Shown piece by piece: positions 44,609 to 56,601 of a stretch of DNA of 64,000 nt. Position 1 is the stretch's first letter. Every line of letters begins with the position of its first letter. The translations under genes were made by a program, and so were the position numbers. The notes beneath the pieces are model-generated. The model saw nothing but the letters and a program-made list of their open reading frames with translations, was not told where the DNA came from and did not search any database. Source of the DNA: Telopea speciosissima (taxonomy: Eukaryota; Streptophyta; Magnoliopsida; Proteales; Proteaceae); contig NC_057925.1 in NCBI RefSeq assembly GCF_018873765.1, positions 57,920,970 to 57,984,969 of the forward strand, written 5' to 3'.

Positions 44609-47600
44609 ATGCCGGCTTCAGCGTCCACAAACCTACCACTGGATCTCATTGGTCGCCTGAAGTCGAGCGAAGGAGAGGCGAAGCTAAAAGCCCTAAGAGA
44701 AGTGAAGAACCAGATCATCGGTAACAGAACCAAGAAGCTTTCTTATATCAAGCTCGGCGCTGTACCTGCCGTCGTCGGAATCCTTGCCGGCGCCGCCGAT
44801 TCCGACGTTCCTCTCCTAGTCCAATCCGCCGCCACTATCGGCAGCTTCGCATGCGGCATCGACGCCGGTGTCAAGGCGGTTCTCGACAGCGGAGCCGTCC
44901 CTCATCTGTTTCGCACCCTTTCCAATCCAGATGCTAAGGTAATTCTCATGCATTTTGCTATAATTGACGTGTTCTGTTTTTCATGGATTCCTTTGTGTGA
45001 ATGTGGACTATTGAGTTTGAATTCTTTTGTAGATGAATTAATAATCCTTTAGAATTAAATTGAAAATTGGTCGTTGCTAGCATGTGATGTTGTATGTGGT
45101 GGTGGTTGTGCCTTCATATCAATCATTTAATTCCCCAAATGCATAATTTAACGAGAGGAAAACAATTACTAACAGTGCATGTTGGCATCATAAACGTTTA
45201 TTTTTGATTGGGCCTAAGTGAAAATGCGGAAATTTCCTGCTGTGATATCATGTCACAATCTCATTCTACTATTTAACATTGTTGTAAAGTCTTGCATGTA
45301 TTTTGGGTGCAATGTGAGGGCATTGGTTGCAAACCTATCAGGTACTGTCCTGCTTCTTATTTCTGATAATTGTATTCCTCTTAAATGGATTTTGACAAAT
45401 GAAGTTTTCTCTGATATGCTTCCTACCCTGTGCAGGGTGGTCTATTACCTTAGCATGTGAACAATGTGGTTGTAGAAATTGGAGTCCCTCTTGTACTAGA
45501 ACATTGTGAACCGTGTTAGCAAAACCGTAATTTTTTGTGGGGCCCCTAGGGCTTATCGGCTTTTGCTGTGTGGCCCACATTGGTTGAACGGTTGAACCTT
45601 CTGAATTTTCTATCTATGCATGTATCATATTAGTGTTAACATTAATATTAAAATTTGGAAATATTTCATTTAGCCATCCAAAGGCAAATATGATGTAGAC
45701 CATTAAGAAAGAGGCCTTGAACTTGGATTTAGGATGCATAGAGTAGGTGAACGTCCAAATGGTTCATTTTGGGTTCATTCCAATTGAAGTTGAAGAAGCT
45801 CTATGAGTGGAAACTATTATTTCCCCTTCTTTGACTTGCAGCCAGCTGTGGGGGCCCCTGATGTAGTCCTACAGCCCTTGCTCCACATCATGGCATTTAT
45901 ATCTGAATCACTAAGCGTATATATCAAGGCTTGTTGCCAGTAGTTATTCAAAGCGGAGGGTAACACATTCAAATGTTCCAAAAAACTTGTTGAAGAAATT
46001 ATTTTAACTATGGAATAGAAATTGGATTTCTAGCACATTCTAACTATGGAACCTACATTTGAATATTCATTTGTTTTCTTAAGATACCTGATTTTTTTTT
46101 TAATTCTGTTGAAGTTCTTCTGTATGAAAAATATATGCTGTGTTTGGTACAAACCCTAATTTAGAGTTTTTTTTTTATTGGCAAGAGATTGCTGCCAGGC
46201 TGCGTGGCTCCTGCTTCAGTGAGGGGGCCAATGGGAGTGCGTGCATGGGCATCCAAGGGGAAGGGTGGGGTGGTCATTTCACTGTCCCATGTGAGAGGGC
46301 GCAGGGGGGCGCTGCCGGGCAGCGTTCTTTTTTCCTCTTTTTTTTGTTGTTGGAAAGTACCTGTTTAATCCTATGTAAACAAATATTTAGTGTATGTGAA
46401 TCCACAAAAATGACAAAGTGATTCTTAGGATTGATAAGAAAGGTTTTAAGATCGGCAGATCCTCATCGGATAACATTATCTAGATTCGGATCGGGTGATC
46501 CACTGTTTAAATCAGTTATTGAGCCCAAATTGCTTCAGCTCCATCTGATTGCAAGTGAAGGGAATTAAAATTAAATTAGAAAGGAAATTGGAGTTTTTGT
46601 AATCACTATTGTATAACTAATTTAAAATCTGGCCAAATAAAAAAAGGATGTACCCGGTGCACAAGGCTCCTGCCACTGAGGGGTCTAGGGAGGTTCATAA
46701 TGTACGCAGCCTTACCCCCGAAGAGGCTGTTTCCCAACTCAAACCTGCGACCACCAGGTTGTAATGGAGCAACCTTACCGTTGTGCCGAGGTCCGCCCTC
46801 AACTTAAAATCTGGCAGGTTTTTGAATTAGTTACACAAACACTGTTCTCTCTCCCCCCCCCCCCCCCACCCCCTTTTCTTGCATTCTCTTGCCAATCAAA
46901 CGTAACTTGAAACACTTCATATTTGTTATGGAATTAATTCTTTTGTCGACTTGTCAAATAATCACCTTTCTTTTTTCTTACATAGTATCTGATGTCAATG
47001 GGAACTCCGCCAGTGTTTGCTGCCGGTCCCAAGCCCGGATAAAGGAGGAGGGTTGGTGTGTCAGGTCGGCAGCCGGCACCGAAAAAAAACCAGCCAAACC
47101 TTTTTTCATGGTTGCGATATGGCCGAGTTGTTGTTGTAGTATCTGATGTCAAAGGGATGGCTTTGTTTTTATTCTTTTCAGGTTGTAGATGCTAGTGCCC
47201 GTTCTCTGAGAATGATTTTTCAGGCAACATTGGCGCCAAAATATGATTTTCTTATAGAGAAAAATATGGAGTTCCTTCTTTCGCTTCTGAACAGTGATAA
47301 TGAGAATGTAACAGGACTAGGTGCAAGCATCATTATACACTCGTGTGAGACAAATATAGAGCAAAAAGCATTGTGTGATGCTGGAGTTCTACAGAGGCTT
47401 TTCTATCTACTTGAAGGTTCTTTAAATCAGAGGGATGCAAGCTTAGATTCAATAGCCACAATTGTCAAGAATAACTCTAACGTCATCTCAAAGTTTGTGG
47501 GACTTGTGGGTGGAACAGCTTTAAGTACTATAGCTGAGTTGACAAAGGACAGGAACCCCCGTACAAGACTGCTTGCTTGCATTTGCTTGATTGTTATAGG

Positions 47601-50600
47601 AAATGCTTTTCCTTGCTATCTTCAAGACATCGGAACAAAGACTAAGTTGATCTTGATCTTAGTTCAGCTTCTTGGAGAGCCTGATCAAGTTGGGGATGAA
47701 TCTCCATTTGCTTTGGCGAATCTAATTGCAGAAAAGGAGGATCTACAGAAACTGGCTTTTGAGGTTGATGCTGTTGATAAACTTTGCAACTTCTTGCATA
47801 AAGGTCCGCTACAAGTCAAACGTCTACAAGGAATATTGCTGGCATTAGGTGAACTATGCTCAAAGGTGGAAATCTGTAGGTCTAGATTCCTCTCACTGCA
47901 GGTAAGTTACTTCACAGGAGACATTAACTTACATATGTTTAATTTCTAGTTTTCGTTAATTACTCTTGAATAGTCCCTTGATGCTTTCTATTCCTCTAAT
48001 AAATAGTTCCATGGTGTAGTATCATGTTGCATTTGTGCCTTGAAGACCAATAAAGTACTGAGAAGTATGATTCTTCCATTGCATTTGGCTGAACAACCAT
48101 AAGAGATTCTGACCATTCTAACCATGTTAGTTGTTTTATAAGTGAAGATGATAAAGTACTAATAAAGGATGGGAACATTAAGGAGAGATGGACAAATTAT
48201 TTTTACAACCTACTATATGAAGACATTTCGAATAATAATGTCCTGGCAGGCTGCATTACCCATCAAGAAACAACATGTTGACTAGTACTGTAATTCGTTG
48301 AAACTTCGACTATAAGAGAAGAGAGTGTGAAGATGGAATAAAACATATAAGCGAAATGGGTAAACTAGGAATGGGTGATAAAATAAGGACAACAGGGGGT
48401 TAAAAGAAATAGGCAAAGACTGTCTTGAAAATCAGGAAATAGAGATTAAAAATAACCAACAAGAGCTTGAACCAGGACCAGCGAGGAAGAGAGAGAGAGA
48501 GAGAGGTTTGCGCACCAGCTCTGGGCAGCACACGGTGAACACTTTTTCAATCCAAAATGCAACCTCAATCTTTGGGTACAGCCAAGCACATAAAGGAAAA
48601 ACAACTCATAATCCTAATCCTATCTTGAAACTGAAAGTAAAACTTCACTCTTAACTCTATCATAACAGAAAGACAAATTCAAATATATCTGAACTCTTAC
48701 CTTCTTGCGACATGAATAAATAAGAAAAGAAAAATTACAAAAAATCCTTATTTTACCATTTGCGTAACTTCATCAGTTGCGTTCCCTGTACCCAATTCAA
48801 TATTGACTTTACTCTGTAAACATCAAAACCTTGTTGAGTTACTTGATTAGCAGCAAATGTATATATTTCATAGTGTGTGATGGTTATTTGTCTTTTGCTA
48901 GCCTCTTCCAACCTCTTGTTAGAGCACCATATTCATGTCAAGTTGTTGGAAATGGGCAGAGAATAGAGAATAGAAGCAACATTCAAGGGTCATTTGCCAG
49001 ACTGCATTGGAAATGCATGGCTCTTAGCTGTAATTGCTCATTTGCTCTAAGGGTAGGGCATATGTGATGGGGATTGGTAAAGAGTTAATCCTTGAAAGAA
49101 ACCTGGCTCTCATAATCAGCAGATTGGAATATGTGATGCAGACATTTGGCAGGACCGGTTTGATCCGTCGGGACTACTAGACCACAAGGAACCGATTCCA
49201 AACCGGGTTGTCGGTTCAGTAGGATATTTAGGGAGATTTATTTTACTTGGGAGAATATTATTTAATCTTTTATTTTGGGTAGGGGTTAGATACATAGGAT
49301 ATTCCAGTTTAAGTTTGCTTCAAGTTTCCTTGTTAGGTGCAATTTCTTTATTATAAATATGCTTGTAATCCAACAATTATTATATGAATTTGAATGGAAT
49401 ATTGAATTTGGTTTTGAGTTTGCCTGCATGGCCTGGGCAGCTTGTTTGCTGTCGTTCCCTCCTCCTCTCTCTCTCTCCCTAGTACAGTCCCTGTCTTCTT
49501 CTTCCCTAATCTGCGATACTCTGTTTTCCAAGATATTTTCAGACCTCTCGATTTGATCTTAACTGCTGTTTCTGTGATCTGGTCTGCAACTTAACCTAGT
49601 TTCTTTTTGAATCCCATCATCACTGGAGGATATACCTCACTTTTGACTCCAGTCACTAGCGTGCTCTGTTTTCTGGCAACATAACAGTCCTTCAATATTA
49701 AGTGATCGATCTCCTTCTTAATCAATCCTTTCGACCTGTTATTTTGGGCGTGAGTCATTTTCCTGTAGGGCTATAGGCAATTAAACCCCCTGAAACCCAG
49801 ACATGAAAGCCCCTTCTATTATGAGAAGCAAATCTACAACCAGGCTAGTTCCTGCAATACAGTGAGATCTTACTTCAGGGAAATTTTATTAAGTCTCAGG
49901 TTGTAAATTCGAGTGCTTGTTGGGTTGATTTAGTAATCCAGAGGGTTAGGGATCTGCCATCGAAGTTCTAGATCAAACTGAGCCTGTTTAATTGAGAAAT
50001 ACTTTCTGAAACTGAGTTTTTTCTCCGCCACTCTCCTTTCTATCGCAAAGAAGAGTATTACTTTTAAAAAATGAGCTGGTAATTACCAAAAGACCCTTAT
50101 TTTCAAAGTCCAGTTGTATCCTCTCTCTCTATTTTATTTTAGTTCCCAGAAAAGTCCTCCTTCAAAACTTCAATTCCAGTTTGCCCCCTCACTTGTTACT
50201 TTACAGTTTACATATAAGGTGCTGGACTATTACAGAAATTATTGAACAGCCAGCAATCCTATTATTTGATTGTTTGTCACTTGGGTGGGCCCATAAGTGA
50301 TCTGAATCAGAGTTTTCGAACCCTGGATTGCATCAATATGTATGACAGTATACTGAATAAAACTTTTCTCCTAAAGGTTATCGTCCTTCTGAACTAATTA
50401 ATTATTCCATCTTTTAAAGAATAAAAACACAAGAAAGAAGTGTCATTATATGTGATTGAACAAGTGCTTTACATTTACTATACAGACTACTCTGTTTTCT
50501 GTTGGAATACGGTTATATGAAGATATGCATTGTGCATGCATAAATCAGTTTATGATTTGTGACTCATTTTTCATGAATTATCTAGGTCTTGAATGTGGTA

Positions 50601-53600
50601 ACAGATGCACTGAATCATGATAGTCTGGATGTGCGGATTGCAGCTTGCATCTGTATGAGAAATGTTTCTCGCTCAGCTAAGGTTTGTGATAGAAATGCTG
50701 ATTTGTGATATTAAACTCTGGTTTGGTCTGCTAGAGACTTTGCTAACAGGATGTTAATCAGAACCTGAGTGCAGGTCGTTTTATGAACGAAATGATCGTC
50801 ACCTCTCTGGTGCAACTTTTGAATGACCCTTCTACATCAGTACAGGTTTGTGTTTTGATCACATTCCATTTTGAATAATCTGGTAAACTTTGGATTGCTG
50901 AAGGTTACATTATGACTAATTGTGTTCCATCACTTTCTCTAGGCATAACCTTGAGTCAGTTACCTATGCATATTGTCCATTGCCAAATATTAGAAACTAA
51001 AAGCTGCAATGGTTGAAACTGCATTGTGTTGATGAATGATTTATAAAAATATGTCATGGAATCCTTTTTGCCAACCGGGGCTAAGGCTGCATACACAAGA
51101 CCGTCCCTAGACCCCACGGTGGTGGGAGCCTTGTGCTCTGGGTACACCCTTTATGTCATGGTATTTGATTAAATATCTCTATCAGATCAAGAACTCGGGA
51201 AGGCATCACTCAGTAATGGTATTTACCAAAGATCCTTTATATTCTTTTATTCTGGACTCAAATAAACTGAATGGGAGAGCTCATTTAAAAGGTTGTATCT
51301 AATTATGGTTTTTAGTTGGTTGAGTAGTTTATGAGATTCTAAATTCTGTTTGTCACTCATAGTAGAAGTAATGTAGACGAGTCACAAGTGATAACCACTC
51401 CACAAGAGGATCGCAAACTTCAGGTCCAGCAACAGTAAATACTTCGATTGGCTCTCAGATTTGCAGGAAATTTTAGAACAATAAAATTTACAAAATAAAT
51501 AAATATAAGAAGGGAAGAAGAAGATAGGGTAGTCTCTCTCAGACTCAGATCTCTCACCCTCGACCTCTCACCATACTCTCTCACAGAGCAAAGCCGAAAG
51601 CTATAATTATTTTTGTCAATCTCATTAATCAAATTCGTGTATAAGGTTGTAACCCTTTACAAACTTATATAGAAGACTCAAAAACATACTCAAACGCTAA
51701 AAAGGAAAGGACTAAGCCAATCCTTAACAAATAAGGTAACATAAACTGACTAGGAAACTAAAATAATGAAGAAACTGTCTCAAAACAGGGCTTTAACTAA
51801 ACTAATGACGGAAATTCCGTTTTCCTACTTTCTACCCATATTTTAGGCCCATTAAAGTGACCCATTGCAAAGAATGGGATCAAAGGCCCAACACCTATAT
51901 AACCCAACCCAAGGCTTATTTCCACTAAAATAAGCCCTTTAGATGACCTTATCTGCATCAAGAAGTCAATGTCTGTTTGGGAATTAGTCGAGGGAGGGGT
52001 TTTATATTTCTCAAAGCATTGCCTATATAAAGGCATGGGGTGTGGTTAAGCTATATAGTTGAATTGTTATTTATTAAATCAAAGTTGAGTTATTGCTCTA
52101 CCTTGCAGCTCTAATGGTTGTTGACCTTGAATTCTGGTGCTAGTTGATGCTTGCACTAAACCCTTGGAAAGATGTAGCTCATCTAGATTCTAGATATCCT
52201 CATATTCTTGTTAGGCATAACTTATAACACTACACATCCAACCAACATGCTCTAGCTGATTTCGGATTTTTTCCTGCACTTATTTTTCTATCCACCTGTC
52301 ACGGAACCCATTGCAGACCCTACAAACCAACTTCTACCTTCACAAGACCGTAGTTTCCCTCAACCCTCTTCATCTTCATAAAATCCTGACACCATTTCAT
52401 CCTAAACCCACAATTTCCCTTTACGGTTTATACTTCTCTGAACATAAAACAATGGCATTTCTCTTCCTGCTTAATTTTAATAGATTACAATCAGAATGTT
52501 TGGCACCTGTGTCCAACATTGTGTAAGCCAATGAGTATGCAGAAAACGGAACATTTTCCATGCCTAAGTTGTATCCTTGCTGTGTCCGGGTAACATAGCT
52601 TTTTTGAGAGGGTAATAATGCTTGATTCTTCTTATTGTAGGCTCGTTGTTGTGGGGAGTTCTTTCCTATATCTGATGGATTGTGTGAATATTGAAAATCT
52701 CATGTCTTGGCCTGTGGGCTCTTTGCCAGGGGAGTGCAGTTCCATCTTTATTTAGTTGTTACAAGAACCTGTCACACCGATTACAGCATATTTACTAGCC
52801 AGTTTGGGTGTTGATTAAGCCGCGTGTAGTCCAACTTGATTGAGCCACGTACTTAGCAATGTTATTTGCTATATATTTGAAGGACAAAGTTTTCCTCCAC
52901 TCATAGAGGACGGTTCACCCACCCTAGGGTTCACAAACCCCTCTTAGGGTTTTAGTATGTTCCAAAATACCCTCCCAATACCCATTCCCACCCCTCGTTC
53001 AATAGGATCCCATTCACTGTGGGTGGAGGGAAACTCGGTCCATATTTGAAAGTGAGTTGGTCAAAATAGTCAACTAGACTACTGATATGCTTCATAATTC
53101 CCTGAAGCTTGCAAAAGGATCCATTCTTCCGTGATAAAGGTTCCTGTATTATGTATTCTCATAGCTTTTGCAAAAGAAGCCCCATCCTTTACTACCATCA
53201 CCTTTGCCTCCTGTGCTAAAACTGTATGAATGAATAGTCCTCCTGCAATGTAAAGTGTAAGCACCACTATGAGATCCAAATACATGACTTCAGTGTTTGA
53301 GTTAGGTTTATTACTGTATGAATGAATAGTCCTCCTGCAATGTAAAGTGTAAGCACCACTATGAGATCCAAATACATGACTTCAGTGTTTGAGTTAGGTT
53401 TATTTCTGGACTACTGATTTCAAATCTACTTCAGTGGTTGAATGAAAAGTTTCGAATTAATACCATTGGCTGCCAAGAGCTGCGCATCCCTGTCTCTCCT
53501 CTGATCTTCTCACTCTCATCTCAGATACGACTCCTCCTTTCTCAGTTCAGTTCTTTGTTTCCCCCCTCCTTTCCTCCTTCCTTTCTCTCATTGCTGTTAC

Positions 53601-55462
53601 TACTACTGCTACCTTGTTTCTAGGTAGCAATTCAGCCCTAGATGTTGTGTTCGAAGTCCCTGACTACCAACCCATTCAACCTAGGGTTTTGGGAGTTAAT
53701 TTACCCCCTTTGGACGACCTAAACACCAGGTGCATGCCCCCCTAATCATCCTCTGCGGTGATATTGAAACCCGCAAACATACCTGGCTCCAAGGGCTCCG
53801 CCAAGTTCTGATTTCTGCAATTTTGTTAATTTTCCTGATTGGTGCCTTGACTGATTGATGGTTGGAATCAATAGATCCATAAGTTAGGAACTTCAGTCTA
53901 AAATCTCACCGTGAATGAGCTTGATTTGGGTGAGTTCTTCTCATCTGAATCAGAAGCTATTCTACTGCCCTGTTTGTAAAGTCGAGAGGTAGCAGACGAT
54001 CTCTTTCCCCCCTTTCCTCGATAGTTCTAAATTCCTTTGGTTGTTGGTACTTAAATACCCCAGTATCTTCTTTATTCCATTAATTTAAAAAATATCCTTA
54101 AAACACTTATTTCAATTTGAGTCTTTTTTGTGTTTCTTATACCAAAAGGTACCATACTCTACTCATAATATTTACTAATCTGCCATTCAATTCTTGATTT
54201 GAGTTATTTAGAGTTTGGGTGGGCCCATGGCAACCCAAACATATGGTTTCGACCCTGGATTCGGGTTCGCATCAGTAAGCTGCAGCATTTCATTAATATC
54301 TAATTGGGGAACTAGGAAGATTACGTATCTGATTTGCCTCAATAATATGTCCAGGTTGCAGCTCTTGGTGCTCTTAGCAACATTGTGGTTAATTTTACAA
54401 GACAAAATTCTATTTTTATCCAGTGTGGAGGCATGAAAGAGCTTGTTAGGCTATCGAAATCCATGGATTCTGCCCTGAGGTTAAACTCTGTATGGGCTTT
54501 AAGGAACTTGATGTTTCTTGCGGATAAAACTCACAGAGGAGATATTTTTCTGGAGCTGACATCATCCTTGTTGGCAAGCCTCATCTGTGGTAATATGAAG
54601 CTCCTTCACCAAAAGTTTTCCAATCCAATGCCAATTTGATATTGATGTATCTCTTAACAGATGCAACTCTCTGACTGCATTCATACTGCAGATCCAGAGC
54701 CTCTTATCCAGGAGCAATCTCTTGCCCTTGTCCGCAACCTTGTAGATGGATGTATCAACTGCATTGAGCTTGTGTTAGCAGATGATGGTATTATTATAAA
54801 TGCTGTTGGAAGGCAATTGTGGAGATCTTTGAAACCAGAAGTCTGCATACAGGTGAAGACTTGGTATTCTTTTAAAAAAATTGAGCATGGATGGGGGGGG
54901 GGGTTTGTTATCAAGTTATCAGTATTCTTATCAAGAATTTGATGCTTATAAGACACTATGCTGGGAGATAAGGAGGGGGAACGTCTTTCTTCCATGGGAT
55001 CAGTTTTTTGTTTTTGAGTTCTGACAAATTCTGCAATCTTTCTCATTAGGGAATGTACATGCTAAGTAATGTTGCAACTGGGAACGAGTTCCATAAAGAT
55101 GCAGTTATGCATCAACTCCTTCCATCTAAAGCCAGTGAATGCTCCCAATCTTTTGTAATGAAGTTTTTGCAGAATAATGATAGTAGGCTACGCACTGCGG
55201 CTGTTTGGTGTGTTGTAAATCTTACTTATCCTAATTGTCCTGGTGCATCTGATCGTATCAAGAGACTACGGAATGCAGGCATAATTTGTCAAATGAAGAA
55301 TATGGTTAATGATCCCTCCTTGGATGTGAAGGTCTCCATCATATCTTTGTGCTCATACATGTTATACATTTCTATATGCTTTCTTCAATGCTCTGTTTGT
55401 TGTGACATGTTTATTATTTGTGTCTGCAGTTTCGAGTAAGAACAGTTCTGAACATTGTATGA
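44609..55462 (+). CDS. ARMC8: Armadillo-repeat protein, ARMC8/Gid5 (Vid28) type
   Basis: Probable scaffold subunit of the CTLH/GID ubiquitin-ligase complex, as known for ARMC8 and yeast Gid5. Exons: 44609-44938, 47182-47901, 50586-50681, 50762-50845, 54355-54589, 54692-54852, 55050-55331 and 55430-55462. They join in frame at GT-AG sites and give 646 aa. The start ATG (MPASASTNLPLDLIGRL) is the first ATG of the frame. The whole protein is alpha-helical armadillo repeats, for example LGAVPAVVGILAGAA, RIAACICMRNVSRSA, LGALSNIVVNFTRQ, LVRNLVDGC and RTAAVWCVVNLTYP. It ends FRVRTVLNIV. Relatives continue a few residues beyond RVRTVL, so the C-terminus may be slightly shortened. The introns are swollen by SINE, LTR and foldback insertions (up to 3.5 kb) but the splice sites look intact. 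Confidence 0.88.
46165..46345. mobile_element. Foldback element in ARMC8 intron 1, CATTTCAC-core family
   Basis: Left end ATTGCTGCCAGGCTGCGTGG and right end GGCGCTGCCGGGCAGCGTTC are partly complementary. The interior has CCAATGGGAGTGCGTGC and the core GTGGGGTGGTCATTTCACTG. The same motif order is seen at 16.9 kb and 57.3 kb. Confidence 0.55.
46634..46803 (-). mobile_element. Full-length Au SINE in ARMC8 intron 1
   Basis: On the - strand the element starts GAGGGCGGACCTCGGCACAA. It has the tRNA-like polymerase III boxes (GTTGCTCCATT...; box B region GGTCGCAGGTTTGAG) and continues GGGGTAAGGCTGCGTACATT to GGTACATCC and a T-rich tail. Flanked by a perfect 12-bp target duplication TTAAAATCTGGC (46622-46633 and 46804-46815). 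Confidence 0.92.
49134..50335 (+). mobile_element. LTR-type element in ARMC8 intron 2, ends TGATGCA...TGCATCA
   Basis: Begins TGATGCAGACATTTGGCAGG with an LTR-like promoter region (ATTATAAATATGC near 49350 followed by CT-rich DNA) and ends CCCTGGATTGCATCA. It is flanked by the 5-bp repeat ATATG (49129-49133 and 50336-50340). The right 60 bp resemble 54215-54274. It has no gag-pol and no second LTR. It may be one long solo LTR or a rearranged non-autonomous element; the orientation is inferred from the TATA-like site. Confidence 0.5.
51062..51151 (+). mobile_element. Au SINE fragment in ARMC8 intron 4
   Basis: 3' part of the family on the + strand: GGGGCTAAGGCTGCATACAC, CCCTAGACCCCACGGTGGTG, GGAGCCTTGTGCTCTGGGTA and CACCCTTT. 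Flanked by the 10-bp repeat TATGTCATGG at 51051-51060 and 51152-51161. 5'-truncated. Confidence 0.85.
51369..51960 (-). mobile_element. Solo LTR with target duplication AGAAG in ARMC8 intron 4
   Basis: On the - strand it begins TGATGCAGATAAGGTCATC and ends GTCTACATTA. Perfect flanking repeat AGAAG (51364-51368 and 51961-51965). A TATA-like TCTATATAAG (- strand) lies near 51668. The first 150 bp match the LTR at 12968. The TGATG...CATTA ends match the solo LTR at 22684 and element 2. Confidence 0.87.
53079..53285 (-). other. Protein-like open frame of unknown origin in ARMC8 intron 4
   Basis: The 68-codon - strand frame has a convincing amphipathic composition (DLIVVLTLYIAGGLFIHTV then QEAKVMVVKDGASFAKAM), with a single membrane-like segment. 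Its start lies in a duplicated 92-bp block. No family is recognised. It may be a captured gene fragment or part of a retroelement; it may also be chance. Confidence 0.2.
53221..53404. repeat. 92-bp tandem duplication in ARMC8 intron 4
   Basis: 53221-53312 and 53313-53404 are essentially identical (ACTGTATGAATGAATAGTCC...GTTAGGTTTATT), implying a very recent event. Confidence 0.93.
54215..54274 (-). repeat. LTR terminus related to the right end of the 49-50 kb element
   Basis: TTGGGTGGGCCCATGG...TTTCGACCCTGGATTCGGGT..CATCA parallels TTGGGTGGGCCCATAAG...TTTTCGAACCCTGGATTGCATCA at 50281-50335. The other end of this insertion was not located. It lies 80 bp upstream of ARMC8 exon 5. Confidence 0.5.
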
Positions 55463-56262
55463 TTTCTGGGAGCACAGCTAAAAGCTTGATCTTTTCTTCA
55501 CAATCATTCATTCCCAAAAACTTTAGGAGGGGATTTGGCTTTGGTTGGTGCTGGATTTGGCCTGATTTTTATCAGTGTATAACTGCTCCAAACCCTTTTG
55601 CAGGGTTACAGTGACAGGATAGGCTTTACCTTTACAGATACAAGTTCACAATGTTCTCTATGAATTGAATACCTGCATTTATTTTTGCAGAACTTGCATG
55701 TTTTCAGTTGCTAGTTTAAGCAATGGAGGAACTTGCTTGTCTACTGTGCAGTTTCTAGCCTGTTAGGTTATCTGATTGAGATCCCTGTGTCTACATCCAT
55801 GAATCTCAGATCTCATTGGCTCGGATCTTTTTTTAGCTATCCGTCACTGTGCTGAGGTAACCCTGTTGTAAATATATAATGTGGTAAATGTGCTTTATTG
55901 TAATCAATGTTTATAAAGCATAAGCATCAAATTTACTCCATCAGTTGAAATTTAAGTTGTTTGTATGGTCACAATTGGTCTCCCTCATTGCTAGGCGCAA
56001 TTTTTCTCTTAACCTTACAAGACATTTTGTTAGTTGGGAATAACCAAAGAATTGCAGATTTATGATGGAGGCAGAGGTCAAGGGTATAGTCTCATTGAGC
56101 GGCTTGTTTAAGTGGAGAAACAGGTTTTACAGGTTACCTACAGAAGCCATCAATTGGATATGTTAATGATTGTGTATGATACACATGACTCTCCAAATGG
56201 AGTTACAAAGGCCGTCATCTTGCACTCTCTTGATAATAATGCAATAAAGAATTATTCAATTA
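55463..56262. other. ARMC8 3' UTR and intergenic DNA
   Basis: No further exon recognised. An alternative longer 3' end of ARMC8 cannot be excluded because relatives extend a few codons further. Confidence 0.4.
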
Positions 56263-56271
56263 ATAACTTTA

Positions 56272-56592
56272 GGGAAAAGGAACGCTAATCGGTTGTGCAG
56301 TGCAACTGTGTGTACCTGCACCCAAATTGTGCAGTAACAGGATAGGATAAAAATTTGGGTGGAATCGTTATCCTCTTCTGTTAGTATGCCACATGGCCTT
56401 TGTAGCGCCGCACGATGCAACATTGCACCGTGCAGTAATAGGAGAGGATAACGATTCCCCAGACACAGCTGCAGGAAATGACTGGCACACCCCTTGTCCT
56501 ATCTGCCTTTCCAGGGGGTGTACTGGTTATTGCGCTTGCAGCTGGGTGTAGGTACATGCCGTGCTGCACGACCGGTTGGCATTCTTTCTCCT
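56272..56592. mobile_element. Mutator-like MITE with 9-bp target duplication
   Basis: Terminal inverted repeats of about 60 bp: GGGAAAAGGAACGCTAATCG, GTTGTGCAGTGCAACTGTGT on the left and GTAGGTACATGCCGTGCTGC, ACGACCGGTTGGCATTCTTTCTCC on the right. Flanked by the perfect 9-bp direct repeat ATAACTTTA (56263-56271 and 56593-56601), the size typical of Mutator-like elements. No transposase. Confidence 0.85.
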
Positions 56593-56601
56593 ATAACTTT
56601 A

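Noticed and set aside
51797-52036. 79-codon frame containing GYIGVGPLIP
   Set aside because: Lies mostly in a solo LTR; not an independent gene, though the reading is discussed as a possible conserved LTR tail.
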